Origin: Flavobacteriales bacterium UBA1995 | GTDB taxonomy: Bacteria > Bacteroidota > Bacteroidia > Flavobacteriales_D > Sanyastnellaceae | Length of the DNA stretch: 21,990 nt | Assembly: GCA_002336475.1 (NCBI GenBank) | Contig: DDCX01000021.1 | Span: 30,066 to 52,055 of the forward strand | Direction of reading: 5' to 3' | Shown here: positions 8,072 to 15,855 of the stretch, one piece after another | How positions within the stretch are numbered: position 1 is the first letter of the stretch | Layout of the letters: each line of letters starts with the position of its first letter | The notes under the pieces: model-generated | Told to the model about the DNA's origin: nothing | What the model saw: only the letters and a program-made list of their open reading frames with translations | Databases searched by the model: none | Program-made: the position numbers and the translations under genes

Positions 8072-8260
8072 ATGAACCTACAGGAGCTCCTCACACCCGT
8101 GGCCAAGTTCGTCGAATGGACTTTCGAAACGCTGCTGATTCCAGTCACCAACCCCTTCAATGCTGCAGTGGTATTGCTCATCGTTAGCGGCATTGCGATG
8201 TGGCTGCGCAAGCAGGGTAAATTCACTGCTGAGGCACGCCGAAACGGCGGCATCATTTGA
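8072..8260 (+). CDS. Small single-span membrane protein, DUF6341-like
   Basis: A 62-residue peptide starting MNLQELLTPVAKFVEWTFET. It has one strong transmembrane helix (NPFNAAVVLLIVSGIAMWL) followed by a basic tail (KQGKFTAEARRNGGII). The pattern of an amphipathic N-terminus, a central helix, a QGKF-like stretch and a final GGI is what I recall for DUF6341, a short flavobacterial family next to DUF6427 and purD. The frame is open upstream, but only the ATG at 8072 gives a sensible protein; the upstream part would read into the divergent gene. It is divergent from the DUF6427-like gene, whereas I recall the two as usually co-directional. Its stop lies 16 bp from the purD stop. Function is unknown; a small partner subunit of the DUF6427-like protein is a guess. 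Confidence 0.68.
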   Translation: MNLQELLTPVAKFVEWTFETLLIPVTNPFNAAVVLLIVSGIAMWLRKQGKFTAEARRNGGII

Positions 8261-8276
8261 ACTTCAGTTTCTTGAA

Positions 8277-9557
8277 TCACGCGACCGTTCCGATATCGGA
8301 ACGGAAGTTCTTGCCATTGAACTGAACCGCTTCTGCCAAGGCATATGCCTGATCAGAGGCTTGCTTCACATCCGCACCTGTTCCAACACAGGCCATGACC
8401 CGGCCACCAGAAGTGACCGTTTCCCCATTGACTGTCGCCGTTCCTGCGTGGACAATCTGCTGGTCCTTTCCAATGGTTGAGGGATCCGGAAGTGTGATGC
8501 GCTCTCCCTTTTTGTAGTCTCCAGGGTACCCTTCACTGGCCAAGATGACCGCTGTGGCGGCTTTGGGAGAAAGTGAAACGTCGATCTCTGACAACAGCCC
8601 ATTGGCCAATCCATCCATCAGGTGCAGCAAATCTGTTTCAAGCAGCGGCAAAACGATTTGGGTTTCAGGATCGCCCATCCGGCAGTTGTATTCGATCACA
8701 TAGGGATCGCCTTGCACCTTCATCAGTCCAAAAAAGAGGAAGCCTTGGTAAGGAATGCTGTCGCGCTGCAGGCCCCTAATGGTGGGAATCACCACCTGAT
8801 TCTTGACCTTTTCCATGAACTCAGGCGTCACGTGCGGCACAGGGCTAATGGCCCCCATCCCCCCCGTGTTGGGGCCCTTGTTGTCATCGCCAATGCGCTT
8901 GTAATCCATCGCAGGTGACAGCAACCGCCATGCATTGCCATCGGTGACGATGAACATAGACACCTCTACACCTTTGAGAAACTCCTCGATGACAATCTCC
9001 TTGCCTGCGCTGCCAAAGGCTTCTCCTCGAATCATGGAACGCACCGCGGATTCAGCTTCACTGAGTACCTCTGTCACAATGACCCCTTTTCCTGCGGCCA
9101 AACCACTGGCCTTGACCACATATGGGGGCTTCATTTTCCTCAAGAAAGCCAGCGCGTCTCGCACTTCACCTTTTCCAAAGGTGCCATACTTGGCTGTTGG
9201 AATGCGATGGCGGTGCATGAACTCCTTGGAAAAAATCTTGCTCCCTTCCAGTGCAGCGCCTGCCTTTGATGGGCCGATAACCGCCACTGAGGACAAGGTT
9301 TTGTCGGCAGCAAAATAATCCGCAATGCCGGCCACAAGCGGGGCTTCAGGCCCCACCACGACCATGTCGATCCTGTTGGCTTTGACGCATTCCGCAACGG
9401 CTGGAAAATCCATCGGGTCGAGGGGCACGTTTGTGCCTAAATCTTTCGTTCCGGCATTGCCCGGTCCAAAGAAAGTGGCGTCCAACAGTGAGCTGCCTGA
9501 GATTTTCAAGCCGATGGCATGCTCCCTACCACCAGATCCAAGTATGAGTACACGCAT
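8277..9557 (-). CDS. purD: Phosphoribosylamine-glycine ligase
   Basis: GAR synthetase, the second step of de novo purine synthesis: it joins glycine to phosphoribosylamine with ATP. The 426-residue length is typical. GSGGREHAIG (7-16) is the N-domain motif, VVVGPEAPLVAGIADYF (66-82) and VIGPSKAGAALEGSK (93-107) are conserved, PYVVKASGLAAGKGVIV (145-161) is part of the ATP-grasp nucleotide site, and EYNCRMGDPETQ holds metal-binding acidic residues. The start is ATG at 9555-9557. A TAGTTTTG box sits only 7 nt upstream, which would give an almost leaderless mRNA. The last codons overlap a perfect 20-bp palindrome (8285-8304). The gene is divergent from the glycosyltransferase gene and convergent with the DUF6341-like gene. 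Confidence 0.97.
   Translation of the reverse strand: MRVLILGSGGREHAIGLKISGSSLLDATFFGPGNAGTKDLGTNVPLDPMDFPAVAECVKANRIDMVVVGPEAPLVAGIADYFAADKTLSSVAVIGPSKAGAALEGSKIFSKEFMHRHRIPTAKYGTFGKGEVRDALAFLRKMKPPYVVKASGLAAGKGVIVTEVLSEAESAVRSMIRGEAFGSAGKEIVIEEFLKGVEVSMFIVTDGNAWRLLSPAMDYKRIGDDNKGPNTGGMGAISPVPHVTPEFMEKVKNQVVIPTIRGLQRDSIPYQGFLFFGLMKVQGDPYVIEYNCRMGDPETQIVLPLLETDLLHLMDGLANGLLSEIDVSLSPKAATAVILASEGYPGDYKKGERITLPDPSTIGKDQQIVHAGTATVNGETVTSGGRVMACVGTGADVKQASDQAYALAEAVQFNGKNFRSDIGTVA
8285..8304. terminator. Perfect 20-bp palindrome at a convergent gene junction
   Basis: Arms CCGTTCCG and CGGAACGG around ATAT; the whole 20-mer is its own reverse complement. It falls within the purD C-terminal codons (FRSDIG), 24 bp past the stop of the convergent DUF6341-like gene. 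As RNA it gives an 8-bp stem with a 4-nt loop on either strand. No T-run follows on either side, so a bidirectional terminator or 3'-end stabiliser is inference from position; a protein-binding site is also possible. Confidence 0.35.
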
Positions 9558-9564
9558 AGTCCCT

Positions 9565-9572
9565 CAAAACTA
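9565..9572 (-). promoter_or_regulatory. Candidate -7 box for purD
   Basis: Minus strand TAGTTTTG fits the Bacteroidota TAnnTTTG -7 box. Only AGGGACT separates it from the purD ATG, so transcription would start at or just before the start codon. No -33 TTG at standard spacing was found, since the expected position is occupied by GC-rich sequence with the palindrome at 9582-9593. Confidence 0.3.
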
Positions 9573-9581
9573 CCTTCGCCC

Positions 9582-9593
9582 CGGTCCGGACCG
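9582..9593. promoter_or_regulatory. 12-bp palindrome in the purD/glycosyltransferase intergenic region
   Basis: CGGTCCGGACCG is a perfect palindrome, 10 bp upstream of the candidate purD -7 box. In this position a bound protein would block or recruit polymerase at purD. Self-complementary 12-mers also arise by chance in GC-rich DNA, so this is only a candidate operator. Confidence 0.25.
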
Positions 9594-9674
9594 CTGCATT
9601 GTTTTCAACACCTGGGGACAAGTGCTCACCAAAAAGGGGCCAAGTGCGCTTATTTCGTGAACGACAACGCAAAC

Positions 9675-11468
9675 ATGTCTTCAAACCGGCCTCTTGATGG
9701 AGCACCCCTGCTCAGTGTGGTGGTCATCACCCTCAATGAGGAGCGCAACCTTCCGCGGTTGCTGCGCGCCGTTTCGGCATGGGCCGACGAAATCGTGGTG
9801 TTCGATTCAGGAAGTACCGACGCCACGGTGGAGCTCGCCCTAGCGGCAGGAGCCAAGGTGGTGAATTGTCCCTGGGAAGGCTGGTCAGCCACCAAAAACA
9901 AGGCAAACGCCACCGCACGTGGGCAGTGGATTTTGAGTCTGGATGCCGATGAGGCTCCGGATGCGGAGTGCGCAGCCGCCATTCAAGCGCATGTGCAAGG
10001 CGGCAAGCGATCGCCAGAGGGTCTTTTGCGGGTCGGTGAGGTCAACCGCATGACCAACTATTGCGGTCAATGGGTTCGGCACAGCGGTTGGTTTCCCGAC
10101 CGAAACATCCGCTTATGGCCCCGCGGAACGGCGGAATGGTCGGGCGCAATCCACGAGTCTCCATCGTTCGAGGAAAAGACAGAAACGACGAGGCTTTCAG
10201 GAATTGTGGAACACCACAGCTATCCCCAACGGGCCGACCATTTGTCTCAAATCGAGAAGTTTGGAAAGGTCTGGGCCGAAGATCAATTCGCATCGGGAAA
10301 GTCGACGCCATTGGCCTTGGTTGGGCTCAAAGTCGTCGCGCAATGGCTCAAGACCTATGCCATCAAACGCGGATTTCTCGACGGTCGGACAGGATGGACA
10401 ATTGCCCGGCTCAGCGCTTGGGCCACATGGCGCAAGCACGCCCGACTCAGGGCGCTTTACCGCCATGATGTCCCATCTCCACGCAAAATTCTGGTGGCCC
10501 GGACAGACGCATTGGGTGACCTTGTGCTCACCTTGCCCCTGCTGCACGCCCTGCGCGATCATTTTCCAAGCGCCCAGTTGGACCTTTTGGTCCGGCCTTA
10601 TGCAGAAGCTGTGGCGCAAGCGGCCCTGCTCGCAGATGGGGTGCTGTTGTGGACCGACGAGATGGCCAAAGACGCCCGCGGGAAAGGCACCGAATTTCTC
10701 AAGGAAGCGGCCTACGATGCCGTTGTATTGGCCTTTCCCGACGCCCAAGTCGTGCGGGCCAGTGTAGGGGCGGGCATCCCCATGCGCCTAGGCACAGGAC
10801 GCAGGCGGCATACTTTTTGGCACATGACCCACCCGAATTGGGATGGACGGAGAGACTCTGGCGGGCACGAGAGTTGGCATGGTTTGAGGTTGTTGATGCC
10901 ATTGGGGGTGGATGTCGCCCACAGCAGGATTCAAAGAAATCTGCTTCGCCCTCCTGCAGCAGATGACACCGCAGAGAAGGCGCTCAATGGGCTGGACACC
11001 CCCTTGGTATTGCTTCATCCGGGGTCGCACGGAAGTGCAGGAAATTGGGCCCCTGATCGGTTTGCATCCCTGGCCATTGTGCTGGCCCGCGCCGGATTGA
11101 CTGTGGCCTTTACCGGCACCGAGAAAGAAGGCCGGGATTTTGCGCCCCACTTGCCCGCTTTTGGCGGCATTGAGTCGTGGTTTGGCCAATTCAACCTCAA
11201 GCAGCTCTTGGCGGTGCAGTCTCGATCTGCAGCTGTGGTGGCGTCGAGCACTGGACCCTTGCACACTGCCACTGCCATGGGCATTCCAGGGGTTGGGCTA
11301 TATGGCTCAGAAGCCCCTGCATGGGCCGCTAGGTGGTCGCCAATTGGGCCTCATGTCACTGTCATCGAAACGGATGCCTTCGACAAAAACGGGCACCTCG
11401 ATGTCCCCGTCGAACAGGTAAAATCCGCGGTACTTGCCGTCACTAACGGGACCCGCGACCCTCAATAA
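9675..11468 (+). CDS. Bifunctional glycosyltransferase: GT2 (WaaE/KdtX-like) fused to GT9 (heptosyltransferase-like)
   Basis: A 597-residue cytoplasmic protein with two complete-looking transferase domains. Residues 14-260 are GT2: LSVVVITLNEERNLPRLL, DSGSTD (44-49), the metal-binding DADE (90-93), and WFPDRNIRLWPRGTAEWSG (139-157), all as in WaaE/KdtX lipopolysaccharide-core glucosyltransferases. Residues 270-590 are GT9: VARTDALGDLVLTLPLL (274-290), LHPGSHGSAGNW (447-458) and STGPLHTATAMGIPGVGLYG (525-544), as in WaaC/WaaF/WaaQ-type heptosyltransferases. No stop or frameshift separates them. The start is taken as ATG 9675, just before the first conserved strand; a GTG at 9657 is possible, and the frame is open further up. 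The role is inferred as two successive additions to the lipid A core or another envelope glycan. The 3' end overlaps the convergent O-antigen ligase gene by 26 bp. Sugar specificity cannot be read. Confidence 0.9.
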   Translation: MSSNRPLDGAPLLSVVVITLNEERNLPRLLRAVSAWADEIVVFDSGSTDATVELALAAGAKVVNCPWEGWSATKNKANATARGQWILSLDADEAPDAECAAAIQAHVQGGKRSPEGLLRVGEVNRMTNYCGQWVRHSGWFPDRNIRLWPRGTAEWSGAIHESPSFEEKTETTRLSGIVEHHSYPQRADHLSQIEKFGKVWAEDQFASGKSTPLALVGLKVVAQWLKTYAIKRGFLDGRTGWTIARLSAWATWRKHARLRALYRHDVPSPRKILVARTDALGDLVLTLPLLHALRDHFPSAQLDLLVRPYAEAVAQAALLADGVLLWTDEMAKDARGKGTEFLKEAAYDAVVLAFPDAQVVRASVGAGIPMRLGTGRRRHTFWHMTHPNWDGRRDSGGHESWHGLRLLMPLGVDVAHSRIQRNLLRPPAADDTAEKALNGLDTPLVLLHPGSHGSAGNWAPDRFASLAIVLARAGLTVAFTGTEKEGRDFAPHLPAFGGIESWFGQFNLKQLLAVQSRSAAVVASSTGPLHTATAMGIPGVGLYGSEAPAWAARWSPIGPHVTVIETDAFDKNGHLDVPVEQVKSAVLAVTNGTRDPQ

Positions 11469-12990
11469 AAGCGCCCAGTACCAAAGCCACAACGGCCAGC
11501 GTCACACCCGCTTGGGTCTCGAGTGTGTCTTCCGTCAAGCAACTCAGTGCCAGCAGCAACACACCCGGTCGGCAAGGACGGTGTGCCCACATCGATGTCA
11601 TGGCCAAAATCAACAAGCCCAGGCCCACTGCACCAAGCGCCAATGCAATGGTCATGAATTGATTGTGTGGCCGCTTGCGGCCTGCAGCCGGCCATTCCGG
11701 GAATGACGACCTAAAGCCCTTTTCCATCTCAATGCCGACGCGACCGGCTCCTGCACCAATGGCCTTGCTCAATGGCGGCAAGGCGCACCATGCATCAAAG
11801 GCGACATCCATGTAAACCGAGCGCGCCAAAACGCTCGCATTCGGCGACCGGTTGCCGTCCAACCACTGCCCCCAATTGAATTTGAACCGGTTCCAACGCT
11901 TCTGCCAAGCCCCTTCCTCCAGTTCCACCGTCGAGGTCACCCTGTTGGCCACTGCCAAGACTTCTGCTGCTGACAAAGCAGCAACACCTTCAGCGTCCTT
12001 GGCCAGCCCTTTCGAAGCCAAGAAACGCACCAAAGCACCTTGAATCTCGTCCATTGGCGTGTCGCTTCGTTTGCCCCAAGCCGCCTTGAGTTCTCCCCAA
12101 GCCAGGTGGGTCCAAACGAAATGGCCGTTTTCCGTCACACGGCGTTCCAGCTTGTGGACATATGCCTCTCCAGCCTGCGTATGCGTGGGCAACTGATCCG
12201 CCTGTGGAAGCGCTGTTGGCAAGGCCCGGCTCAGCAGGAATATCAGTGGAATCAGAACCACAGCAACCAAAGCGAAATTCCGCCGCAATGTGGCTACGGT
12301 GGGCCAGGTCAAAACCTCTGTGCTGGCCAATTTTCGCACGCCCAAGGTGGAGACCCACCAAGGGGATAATGCCACTCCAACCAACAAGCCAGTCACACCT
12401 TGCACCCACGTCCAAGCAGACAGGGCGAGGATCAGACTGCACCACATCCACCTCGTGCCCAACAAGTGTGCGGCCCAAGGCAACAACAGGGCCCACCACA
12501 GCCCGAACCTGATGTGAGATATGAACTGCGAAGCCTGCCTGCCTCCCGTTGGCCCACCATTCATGAAGTCCCAAACAATGAGGACAGCCGTGGCCATGCC
12601 CGCAGAAACAATGGCCATTTTCAAAACCAGCTTTACCTCCGAAGCCTGCAAAGCCAAGGAATGTCGGGCCATGACGACCATGGCCCACCCGCCAACGGCC
12701 AAGGGCAACTTTACCCTCACATCATGCAGGCAAGCCTCGGGTTCCCCGCCCCATAGAACAGAAAGTCCCGACCATAAAACCAACAGCATCAAGGCCCACC
12801 CTGCCCGGCCCAAGGCCTTGCGGGAAGTTGTCGTTACAGCTTGCCCAGGCCGGTTCAGCAAGTGACTGATGGTCACCAAGCCAAGCCAAGCTGTCGCAAT
12901 GCTCATGAAGGCGTTTGACCAAGGAAAGGCCAGCACCACCGCGCCCCAGGCCCAGACCCATGGAATTTCCGGTACGCGAACTCTACTCAT
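11443..12990 (-). CDS. O-antigen ligase family membrane protein (WaaL/Wzy-like)
   Basis: A 515-residue polytopic membrane protein with about ten hydrophobic segments, for example WALMLLVLWSGLSVLW, FGLWWALLLPWAAHLL and FALVAVVLIPLIFLLS. A large hydrophilic loop (about 257-441) follows, then PHNQFMTIALALGAVGLGLL, whose HNQF is the conserved His motif of the Wzy_C/O-antigen ligase superfamily. GAGAGR before it and EDTLETQAGV near the end fit Bacteroidota members. Such enzymes join lipid-linked glycan to lipid A core (WaaL) or polymerise O-units (Wzy); sequence alone does not separate them. It starts at ATG 12990, overlapping the ctpA stop as ATGA, so translation is probably coupled. It overlaps the convergent GT2-GT9 gene by 26 bp, consistent with a shared envelope-glycan role. 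Confidence 0.85.
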   Translation of the reverse strand: MSRVRVPEIPWVWAWGAVVLAFPWSNAFMSIATAWLGLVTISHLLNRPGQAVTTTSRKALGRAGWALMLLVLWSGLSVLWGGEPEACLHDVRVKLPLAVGGWAMVVMARHSLALQASEVKLVLKMAIVSAGMATAVLIVWDFMNGGPTGGRQASQFISHIRFGLWWALLLPWAAHLLGTRWMWCSLILALSAWTWVQGVTGLLVGVALSPWWVSTLGVRKLASTEVLTWPTVATLRRNFALVAVVLIPLIFLLSRALPTALPQADQLPTHTQAGEAYVHKLERRVTENGHFVWTHLAWGELKAAWGKRSDTPMDEIQGALVRFLASKGLAKDAEGVAALSAAEVLAVANRVTSTVELEEGAWQKRWNRFKFNWGQWLDGNRSPNASVLARSVYMDVAFDAWCALPPLSKAIGAGAGRVGIEMEKGFRSSFPEWPAAGRKRPHNQFMTIALALGAVGLGLLILAMTSMWAHRPCRPGVLLLALSCLTEDTLETQAGVTLAVVALVLGAFIEGRGSR

Positions 12991-14690
12991 TCGCGGGTGG
13001 GAGCGGCTTCTTCACCGACACCTGTTCCGAAGACGTCGGACATTTCATCCCCAAAGACCATCAAAGCACGTCCAACGGCAGGATCTTTGGTGAGGCTCCG
13101 TTCGACCATCCCCGCCGCATAGTGGAACCGAAGCACCACCTCGTCCTCCAATGTTTGGCGAATCTCCTCTTCAAAAAGTCCCAAGTCCCTTTCCAAATTT
13201 GGTTCAAGGGCCAACCGCAATGAGGCCAGTTGTTCTTGCGCTACTTCTTGGTACTGTTCCAACTCCACCACATTGCGCAGCTCCTCTAGAACCACCATAC
13301 TCTCTGTATCGTATTCAAATGAGGCGTCCTGAAGGTGGTCTAGAAACCGGGCCCAATCGGCATCAGCCATGTCATAGGAGACCGGGTCTGGGACATCTGT
13401 GCTGTCCAACCCCGCGGCCACTTCTGTCGCATAGTGGAACACTTCATATTCGTCGAGAAGCCGCTGCAGCAAAGTGGACATGAATGGGGTTTCGACTTCA
13501 ATGTCAGGCTGGATGCCCCTCCCCTCGATGACCGGTCGGCCACCCGTGGTTTCAAAGGTGCGCAACAATGTGTCAGACACGGCACACGCCTTTCCTTGAG
13601 AATCCCTAGCACCCCCGTAGTCCAAGCGCTGTATGCACCGTCCACTTGCCGTGTAGTACTTGGCAACCGTGACTTTCAATCGCGTGTTGAACGCCATGTC
13701 TTTCGTCTGTTGTACCAGTCCTTTTCCGAAACTCTCCATGCCGACAATGACCGCGCGGTCAAGGTCTTGCAACGTGCCACTCACGATTTCGGAAGCGCTG
13801 GCAGACTTCCCATCAATCAGAACCACCAAAGGCAGGTCCAATGCAGTAGGGCGTCCGAGGGCCTTGTAGGACTTGTTCCAATTTTCGCTTTTGCCCCGGG
13901 TGGAGACAATTTCAGTCCCTTTCGGAACGAAAAGGTTGACAATACTCACGCTTTCTTTGAGCAATCCGCCGCCGTTGCCCCGCAAATCGAACACGAGCTG
14001 CTTCATGCCGGCAGAATCTCTGAGCGACAACAGGGCCTTGCGAACCTCGCCCGCCGAACCCCGCGTGAACTTGGCCAAATAGATGTAGCCGGTGCTGTCG
14101 TCGAGCATGCCAGAGTATGTCACAGCAGGCACACGGACTTTCGCCCTTTCCACCATCAAGTCCAAGATGCCTCCGCCATGCGGGCGTTCAATCCGCACTT
14201 CGATCTCGCTGCCAGACTCTCCCTTGAGCAGCTCACCTACATCATCGCTGTTGGCGTCTCCTTCGAGGGACTGCCCCCCTACAGAAAGCACCACATCACC
14301 AGGACGAATGCCCGCCTTTTGGGCAGGGTAACCTTCATAGACCTCAACGATTGTAGTCTTGCCGCCGATGGGCTGAACCAACGCTCCGATGCCTCCGTAT
14401 TCGCCGGTATTCATGAACCTCAGGTCTTCGATCCGTGATTCTGGATAGTACACGGTGTAGGGATCAAGCTCATCCAACATCGCATCGATCGCCACGCTCA
14501 TCAACGTCCCCGGCTCAGGCTCTTCGACGTAAAATTCATGCACCCCTTTGAATACAGACGTCAAGATTTCGAGGTGTTTGGTGACTTCGAAATACGTCCC
14601 AGGAAGTCGGGCTGCCCGCAGCCCCACCAATGCCGTGGCACCAACAAGTGCAAGGGTCAAAACCACTCTAGGAGAACGAAATGCCTTCAT
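12987..14690 (-). CDS. S41 family C-terminal processing peptidase (CtpA/Tsp-like)
   Basis: A periplasmic serine protease of 567 residues that trims or degrades envelope proteins from their C-termini. Residues 8-25 form an uncleaved anchor or signal peptide (VVLTLALVGATALVGL). A PDZ domain spans about 95-180 (GGIGALVQPIGGKTTIVEVY, then AGIRPGDVVLSVGG). The S41 domain has FDLRGNGGGLLKES (234-247), catalytic Ser298 in GKSASASEIVSG and Lys323 in SFGKGLVQ. The 25-residue distance matches the Ser430/Lys455 dyad of E. coli Tsp. The C-terminal 150 residues are acidic and helical. The frame is open 38 residues further up, but those lie in rnpA; ATG 14690 directly precedes the signal sequence and overlaps the rnpA stop as ATGA. 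The O-antigen ligase gene follows with the same 4-nt overlap. Confidence 0.95.
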   Translation of the reverse strand: MKAFRSPRVVLTLALVGATALVGLRAARLPGTYFEVTKHLEILTSVFKGVHEFYVEEPEPGTLMSVAIDAMLDELDPYTVYYPESRIEDLRFMNTGEYGGIGALVQPIGGKTTIVEVYEGYPAQKAGIRPGDVVLSVGGQSLEGDANSDDVGELLKGESGSEIEVRIERPHGGGILDLMVERAKVRVPAVTYSGMLDDSTGYIYLAKFTRGSAGEVRKALLSLRDSAGMKQLVFDLRGNGGGLLKESVSIVNLFVPKGTEIVSTRGKSENWNKSYKALGRPTALDLPLVVLIDGKSASASEIVSGTLQDLDRAVIVGMESFGKGLVQQTKDMAFNTRLKVTVAKYYTASGRCIQRLDYGGARDSQGKACAVSDTLLRTFETTGGRPVIEGRGIQPDIEVETPFMSTLLQRLLDEYEVFHYATEVAAGLDSTDVPDPVSYDMADADWARFLDHLQDASFEYDTESMVVLEELRNVVELEQYQEVAQEQLASLRLALEPNLERDLGLFEEEIRQTLEDEVVLRFHYAAGMVERSLTKDPAVGRALMVFGDEMSDVFGTGVGEEAAPTRE

Positions 14691-15028
14691 GTTTCTGTTG
14701 TGGATTCGGCTTGCGCCATGCGGTTCAACAATTTGACCATGCCACGCTGGATCATCTCCGAATTTGGCAGGTCCTTCCCTACAAAGATGAGCACCACAGC
14801 GCATTGGTGGCCCTGTGGGATTGTGGCCTCAAATTCCGCGCGGTTGTGGCGCCAACTTTCCCGCATCAAGCGCTTTACCCGATTGCGGTCTACCGCCCTC
14901 TTGAAGCGGCGCTTGCTTACGGTAAATGCCACCCTGGTTGGGGCGGCACCATCTGGTGACGTTTCCAAAAAACGCGCAATGAAAGGGAAGCCTTTTTCAG
15001 TGCGGCCCTCCGCAAACACCCGGTCCAT
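14687..15028 (-). CDS. rnpA: Ribonuclease P protein component (start uncertain)
   Basis: Basic protein subunit of RNase P, which removes 5' leaders from pre-tRNA. The signature block is RVAFTVSKRRFKRAVDRNRV followed by KRLMRESWR. The first canonical start in the frame is the ATG at 15028, giving 113 residues beginning MDRVFAEG. However, the family-like N-terminal region is clearly encoded in frame just before it (RDRSLKRRVV), with no ATG, GTG or TTG upstream before a stop. True initiation is therefore probably at a CTG (15067, or 15106 where CTGA overlaps the hemD stop; 139 residues) or an ATT at 15103. The ATG coordinates are given conservatively. It sits between hemD and ctpA, overlapping the latter by 4 nt. 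Confidence 0.93.
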   Translation of the reverse strand: MDRVFAEGRTEKGFPFIARFLETSPDGAAPTRVAFTVSKRRFKRAVDRNRVKRLMRESWRHNRAEFEATIPQGHQCAVVLIFVGKDLPNSEMIQRGMVKLLNRMAQAESTTET

Positions 15029-15102
15029 TACGACCCGGCGCTTCAGACTGCGGTCCCTTCCTTGCAGAAGGTTCGCATTCGGGCCGTTGGAGTCCTGGGC
15101 AA

Positions 15103-15849
15103 TCAGTCCTTCCCTAAAATGTGGTTCTCGATGGCCATGCTCATGGACGGCGCCTTGGGGTTGGGGGCGCCCACATCAATCCTCAAGGACCGGTTTTCTG
15201 CTGCTTTTCGCGTGGTAGGACCAAACACAGCAATGCGGGTCTCACCTTGCTCAAAACCTGGGAAGTTCTTGTAGAGGCTTTCTATTCCCGAGGGAGAGAA
15301 GAACACCAGCAAGTCGTATTTGACATCCGACAGGTCTGACAAATCACTGCAGACTGTTTTGTACATCACGGCTTTGGTGAAGTCAATCCCTGCATCATCA
15401 AGTGCCTTGGGAATGCTGGGCTTGAGGATGTCGGCACATGGAAGGAGAAACTTCTCCTTCTTGTGCTTTTTGATGGAATCCATCAACTCCGTAAACCTCA
15501 ACTGTCCGTGGAAAATCTTGCGCTTGCGGTACACAATGTATTTCTGCAGGTAGTGCGCTGTCGACTCACTGATGCAGAAGTACTTGGTTGAATCCGGCAC
15601 TTCAAACCTCAACTCGCCCGCCATGCGGAAGTAGTGGTCCACCGCATTTCGAGAGGTAAATATGACGCAGTTGTGCTCGGCCAAATCAATGCGGTCTTGC
15701 CTAAAAACCTGACCATCAACACCCTCCACGTGAATGAAGCTGCGAAAATCGATTTTCAGCTTATGCTTGCTGGCCAAGTCGAAGTACGGCGACTTATCCG
15801 TAGCTGGCTTGGGTTGCGAAATCAGAATCGTCTTGACCTTCTTGCCCAT
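15103..15849 (-). CDS. hemD: Uroporphyrinogen-III synthase
   Basis: Cyclises hydroxymethylbilane with inversion of ring D in tetrapyrrole synthesis. The 248-residue length is normal. It matches the Bacteroidota-type HemD: ILISQPKPATDKSPYFDLA at the N-terminus, then VIFTSRNAVDHYFRMAGELR, KYFCISESTAHYLQKYIVYR, and DLLVFFSPSGIESLYKNFP in the C-terminal lobe. HemD is poorly conserved overall, but these blocks are the ones seen in this phylum. The start ATG at 15847-15849 follows the DUF4271 stop by 6 bp. Base composition here looks lower in GC, with more Lys, than the flanking genes; this probably reflects protein composition rather than transfer. rnpA follows immediately, possibly with a CTGA overlap. 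Confidence 0.9.
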   Translation of the reverse strand: MGKKVKTILISQPKPATDKSPYFDLASKHKLKIDFRSFIHVEGVDGQVFRQDRIDLAEHNCVIFTSRNAVDHYFRMAGELRFEVPDSTKYFCISESTAHYLQKYIVYRKRKIFHGQLRFTELMDSIKKHKKEKFLLPCADILKPSIPKALDDAGIDFTKAVMYKTVCSDLSDLSDVKYDLLVFFSPSGIESLYKNFPGFEQGETRIAVFGPTTRKAAENRSLRIDVGAPNPKAPSMSMAIENHILGKD

Positions 15850-15855
15850 TGTTCT

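Noticed and set aside
15103..15849. hemD as a horizontally acquired gene because of lower GC and a Lys-rich product
   Set aside because: The sequence matches the Bacteroidota-type HemD and sits next to DUF4271 as usual in the phylum; the composition is explained by the protein.
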